A DNA stretch of 27,846 nt from JBKCHH01 sp046302855 (GTDB lineage Bacteria; Pseudomonadota; Alphaproteobacteria; Rickettsiales; UBA8987). The translations under genes and the position numbers were made by a program. The notes beneath the pieces are model-generated. The model was not told where the DNA came from. It searched no databases and saw only the letters and a list, made by a program, of their open reading frames with translations. Below are positions 26,069-27,846 of the stretch, piece after piece. The stretch spans positions 1 through 27,846 of the forward strand of contig JBKCHH010000072.1 of assembly GCA_046302855.1 (NCBI GenBank), read 5' to 3'. How positions within the stretch are numbered: position 1 is the first letter of the stretch; each line of letters starts with the position of its first letter.

Positions 26069-27846
26069 ATGAGCAACTTTAGAAATAAAAATAGATTTTT
26101 GTTTCTGCTAGCCTTTATTATTACCTTGTTCCTGCCAAATATTTTGCTTGCCGCTGTGTGTAATGCCGATGGTAGCTTTAATGAAGGTTCAGTTGCCCCT
26201 ATTTTTGGGGTGCAGCAAATAAATGATTTATATGATGCAAAATTAACTGGCACAAAAGGGCCAGTAAATGTGGCAACTTGTTTAAAAATGGATCAGAATT
26301 TTTTTGGAGCCAGTATGTGCCATTTGCAAGAGGCTTTTAATGGCTCACTATTCCCCCTTTCTTGTAGATTATGCACAGATGTAAAAGATTTCGCCAATAT
26401 TGCTTTGCAAGTATTTTTGCTTATTTTTGGCATTGGCTATGTTAGTGGCATATTAAAAATGGAGCTTAAGGTATTTATAAAAAAAATATTTAAGTTCACC
26501 ATTATTTTGGTTTTAATTAATAACCATGATACCTTTTACCAAGTAGTCTATTCCTTTTTTACCGATGTAATGAAGGGTTTTTACTGTATAGGTAATACAA
26601 ATGGCACTGGTTGCAGTAATAGCAATATATTTACCACCTTTGATCAACTATTTAGACAATTTGTTGGCATAGATGGCCAATGGAGTTTTGGGCATTATAT
26701 GTTGGCCCTAATATTTGCAACCCTTGGATTATTTGTTGCCCCTGTAATATTCATTTTTTTGTTTACCGGTGTGATTGTAACCTTTCAAGCATTCTTGCGC
26801 GTTTTTGTAGGGCTGATAATGGGTGTGCTAATGCTAAGTGTTTTACTAGCATTTTTTTGCGTATTCGTATTGTTTTTTCTACTACCGCAAACCAAGGTGG
26901 TGTTTGAAAGGTATATGGTAAATATTATCTCTTACGCTATGGAGCCACTAGCGGTTATGATAGTGCTTGGAATATTAATCAGCAGTTTTAGCATTGGTCA
27001 ATCGATAGATAACTGGAAGGCGGAATGTATAGGTGATTTAACAAGAAAAGATGTTATTTTAATAGCTGATGGGGATGAGTGTAAAAAATTAAGCACTGGT
27101 GAGGCCATAGCGCCATTATCTGGCAATGTATGTTTTACGGCTAAAAACCCCTTAGCTCAAGTGGCCATAACAACTGTGGGTGTAGCCACTGCCCCCTTAG
27201 GAGCTGCTGTTGGAATGGCTACAGCCAGTTCACTTGTTTTTCCTCCTTGGAGTGCTGTAATACAAGATGTTCCTGTTCCAAAAACCGTGTCTTTTAAAGA
27301 TAAAAAATGTGTTATGAGCACAAGGGCTGATGGTTCTGAGCTTAGCTGTATGGATTCGGTTAACTGCACCGTTATTCACATGCTACTATATATTTTGCAG
27401 ATGGTGATTATTGGCTCTTTATTAAAATCTTCCACAGATTTGGTTCGCGAATTAAGTATTAGAGTGTCGTCTGGCTTTTTTAGAGAGGGTATTTCTGGCT
27501 TTAGCCCATCTGCCATTTCTTACGCTGGTTTAGGTGAAGGTTATGGAAAAAATTTTGCAAAGGGGTCGGCAATGGAAAAACCCGATTTAAATATGCCAAA
27601 CCCAAGTTCTATAAGAAATCTACTATCTGATTTAAAAAAAGATGTAGAACTGGTTAGAAGAACTCCAGCCGTAAGATTTTTTGGTGATAAGGTAGATGTA
27701 GGCAAAAATAAAGTAGGGGATGTATTTAAAAAGATTGCTCCAAGACCTGTGCAAAAGTTTGGCTCTGTTGTTTTTCGTGGTATTTTTGGCGGTGGCATTG
27801 CAAATGGAATAAGAAATGGTATTTACTCTGTTAGAAACACAATAGG
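26069..27846 (+). CDS. virB6: VirB6/TrbL-like type IV secretion membrane protein, partial at right edge
   Basis: An open frame of 592 codons runs from this ATG past the end of the window. It begins with a signal peptide (hydrophobic 10-29, LLAFIITLFLPNILLAA) and a Cys-containing exported region (C31, C71, C84, C99, C102). Membrane segments follow at about 109-128, 141-150, 210-240, 245-273 and 288-308; then a Cys-containing loop, a Gly/Ala-rich hydrophobic segment (363-392), another helix (436-452) and a basic, glycine-containing region to the edge. The large VirB6-like proteins of Rickettsiales, several in tandem after virB4, have this plan, and the position three bases after virB4 supports the call. 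VirB6 forms part of the inner-membrane channel. The C-terminus and any further paralogues are outside the window. Confidence 0.85.
   Translation, partial: MSNFRNKNRFLFLLAFIITLFLPNILLAAVCNADGSFNEGSVAPIFGVQQINDLYDAKLTGTKGPVNVATCLKMDQNFFGASMCHLQEAFNGSLFPLSCRLCTDVKDFANIALQVFLLIFGIGYVSGILKMELKVFIKKIFKFTIILVLINNHDTFYQVVYSFFTDVMKGFYCIGNTNGTGCSNSNIFTTFDQLFRQFVGIDGQWSFGHYMLALIFATLGLFVAPVIFIFLFTGVIVTFQAFLRVFVGLIMGVLMLSVLLAFFCVFVLFFLLPQTKVVFERYMVNIISYAMEPLAVMIVLGILISSFSIGQSIDNWKAECIGDLTRKDVILIADGDECKKLSTGEAIAPLSGNVCFTAKNPLAQVAITTVGVATAPLGAAVGMATASSLVFPPWSAVIQDVPVPKTVSFKDKKCVMSTRADGSELSCMDSVNCTVIHMLLYILQMVIIGSLLKSSTDLVRELSIRVSSGFFREGISGFSPSAISYAGLGEGYGKNFAKGSAMEKPDLNMPNPSSIRNLLSDLKKDVELVRRTPAVRFFGDKVDVGKNKVGDVFKKIAPRPVQKFGSVVFRGIFGGGIANGIRNGIYSVRNTI

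Noticed and set aside
26140..26164. Lipoprotein signal at the VirB6-like N-terminus (LAAVC)
   Set aside because: Val precedes the Cys, where Gly, Ala or Ser is required, so an ordinary signal peptide is more likely.

Overview
The window reads as a chromosome segment of an A+T-rich alphaproteobacterium, most likely a member of the Rickettsiales. This is inferred from the ATP synthase Fo order a-c-b'-b with two different b subunits and a separate delta gene, from the mlaD-DUF2155 pair, from a ProP-like MHS transporter, and from virB4 followed directly by a large VirB6-like protein with a signal peptide, as in rickettsial P-type (rvh) secretion loci. GAPDH and a trpA gene argue against Rickettsia itself and suggest a less reduced lineage. 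The genus cannot be fixed from sequence reading alone.

Layout. Positions 1-241 hold a GC-rich hairpin that looks like a minus-strand terminator. Positions 242-2751 (minus) carry a cone-less class I ribonucleotide reductase large subunit and, overlapping its last codons, a two-helix membrane protein resembling SieB superinfection-exclusion proteins. Positions 3038-3337 (minus) carry an unrecognised 99-residue gene with its own strong terminator. Positions 3338-3741 hold no gene but a palindromic dispersed repeat and short direct repeats. Positions 3742-15221 (minus) are the transcription/translation operon secE-nusG-rplK-rplA-rplJ-rplL-rpoB-rpoC, with a good promoter ahead of secE. Positions 15359-17337 (minus) are the ATP synthase Fo operon atpB-atpE-atpF'-atpF.

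From 17422 onward everything is on the plus strand: atpH, mlaD and a DUF2155 gene nearly abutting; then trpA-rmuC-gap joined by two ATGA overlaps; a tail-anchored protein of unknown function; an MHS-family transporter preceded by a second copy of the palindromic repeat; and virB4 followed by a virB6-like gene that runs off the right edge.

Most of the window is core machinery: RNA polymerase, ribosomal stalk and L1/L11, the Fo part of ATP synthase, and dNTP synthesis. The accessory points are the SieB-like gene, the 99-residue gene, the palindromic repeats placed at regulatory positions, the apparently orphan trpA in a coupled operon, the tail-anchored orphan, and a VirB4 with an altered ATPase motif and no adjacent VirB3. 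I did not see a clear multi-gene system that is new; the best leads are listed as findings.
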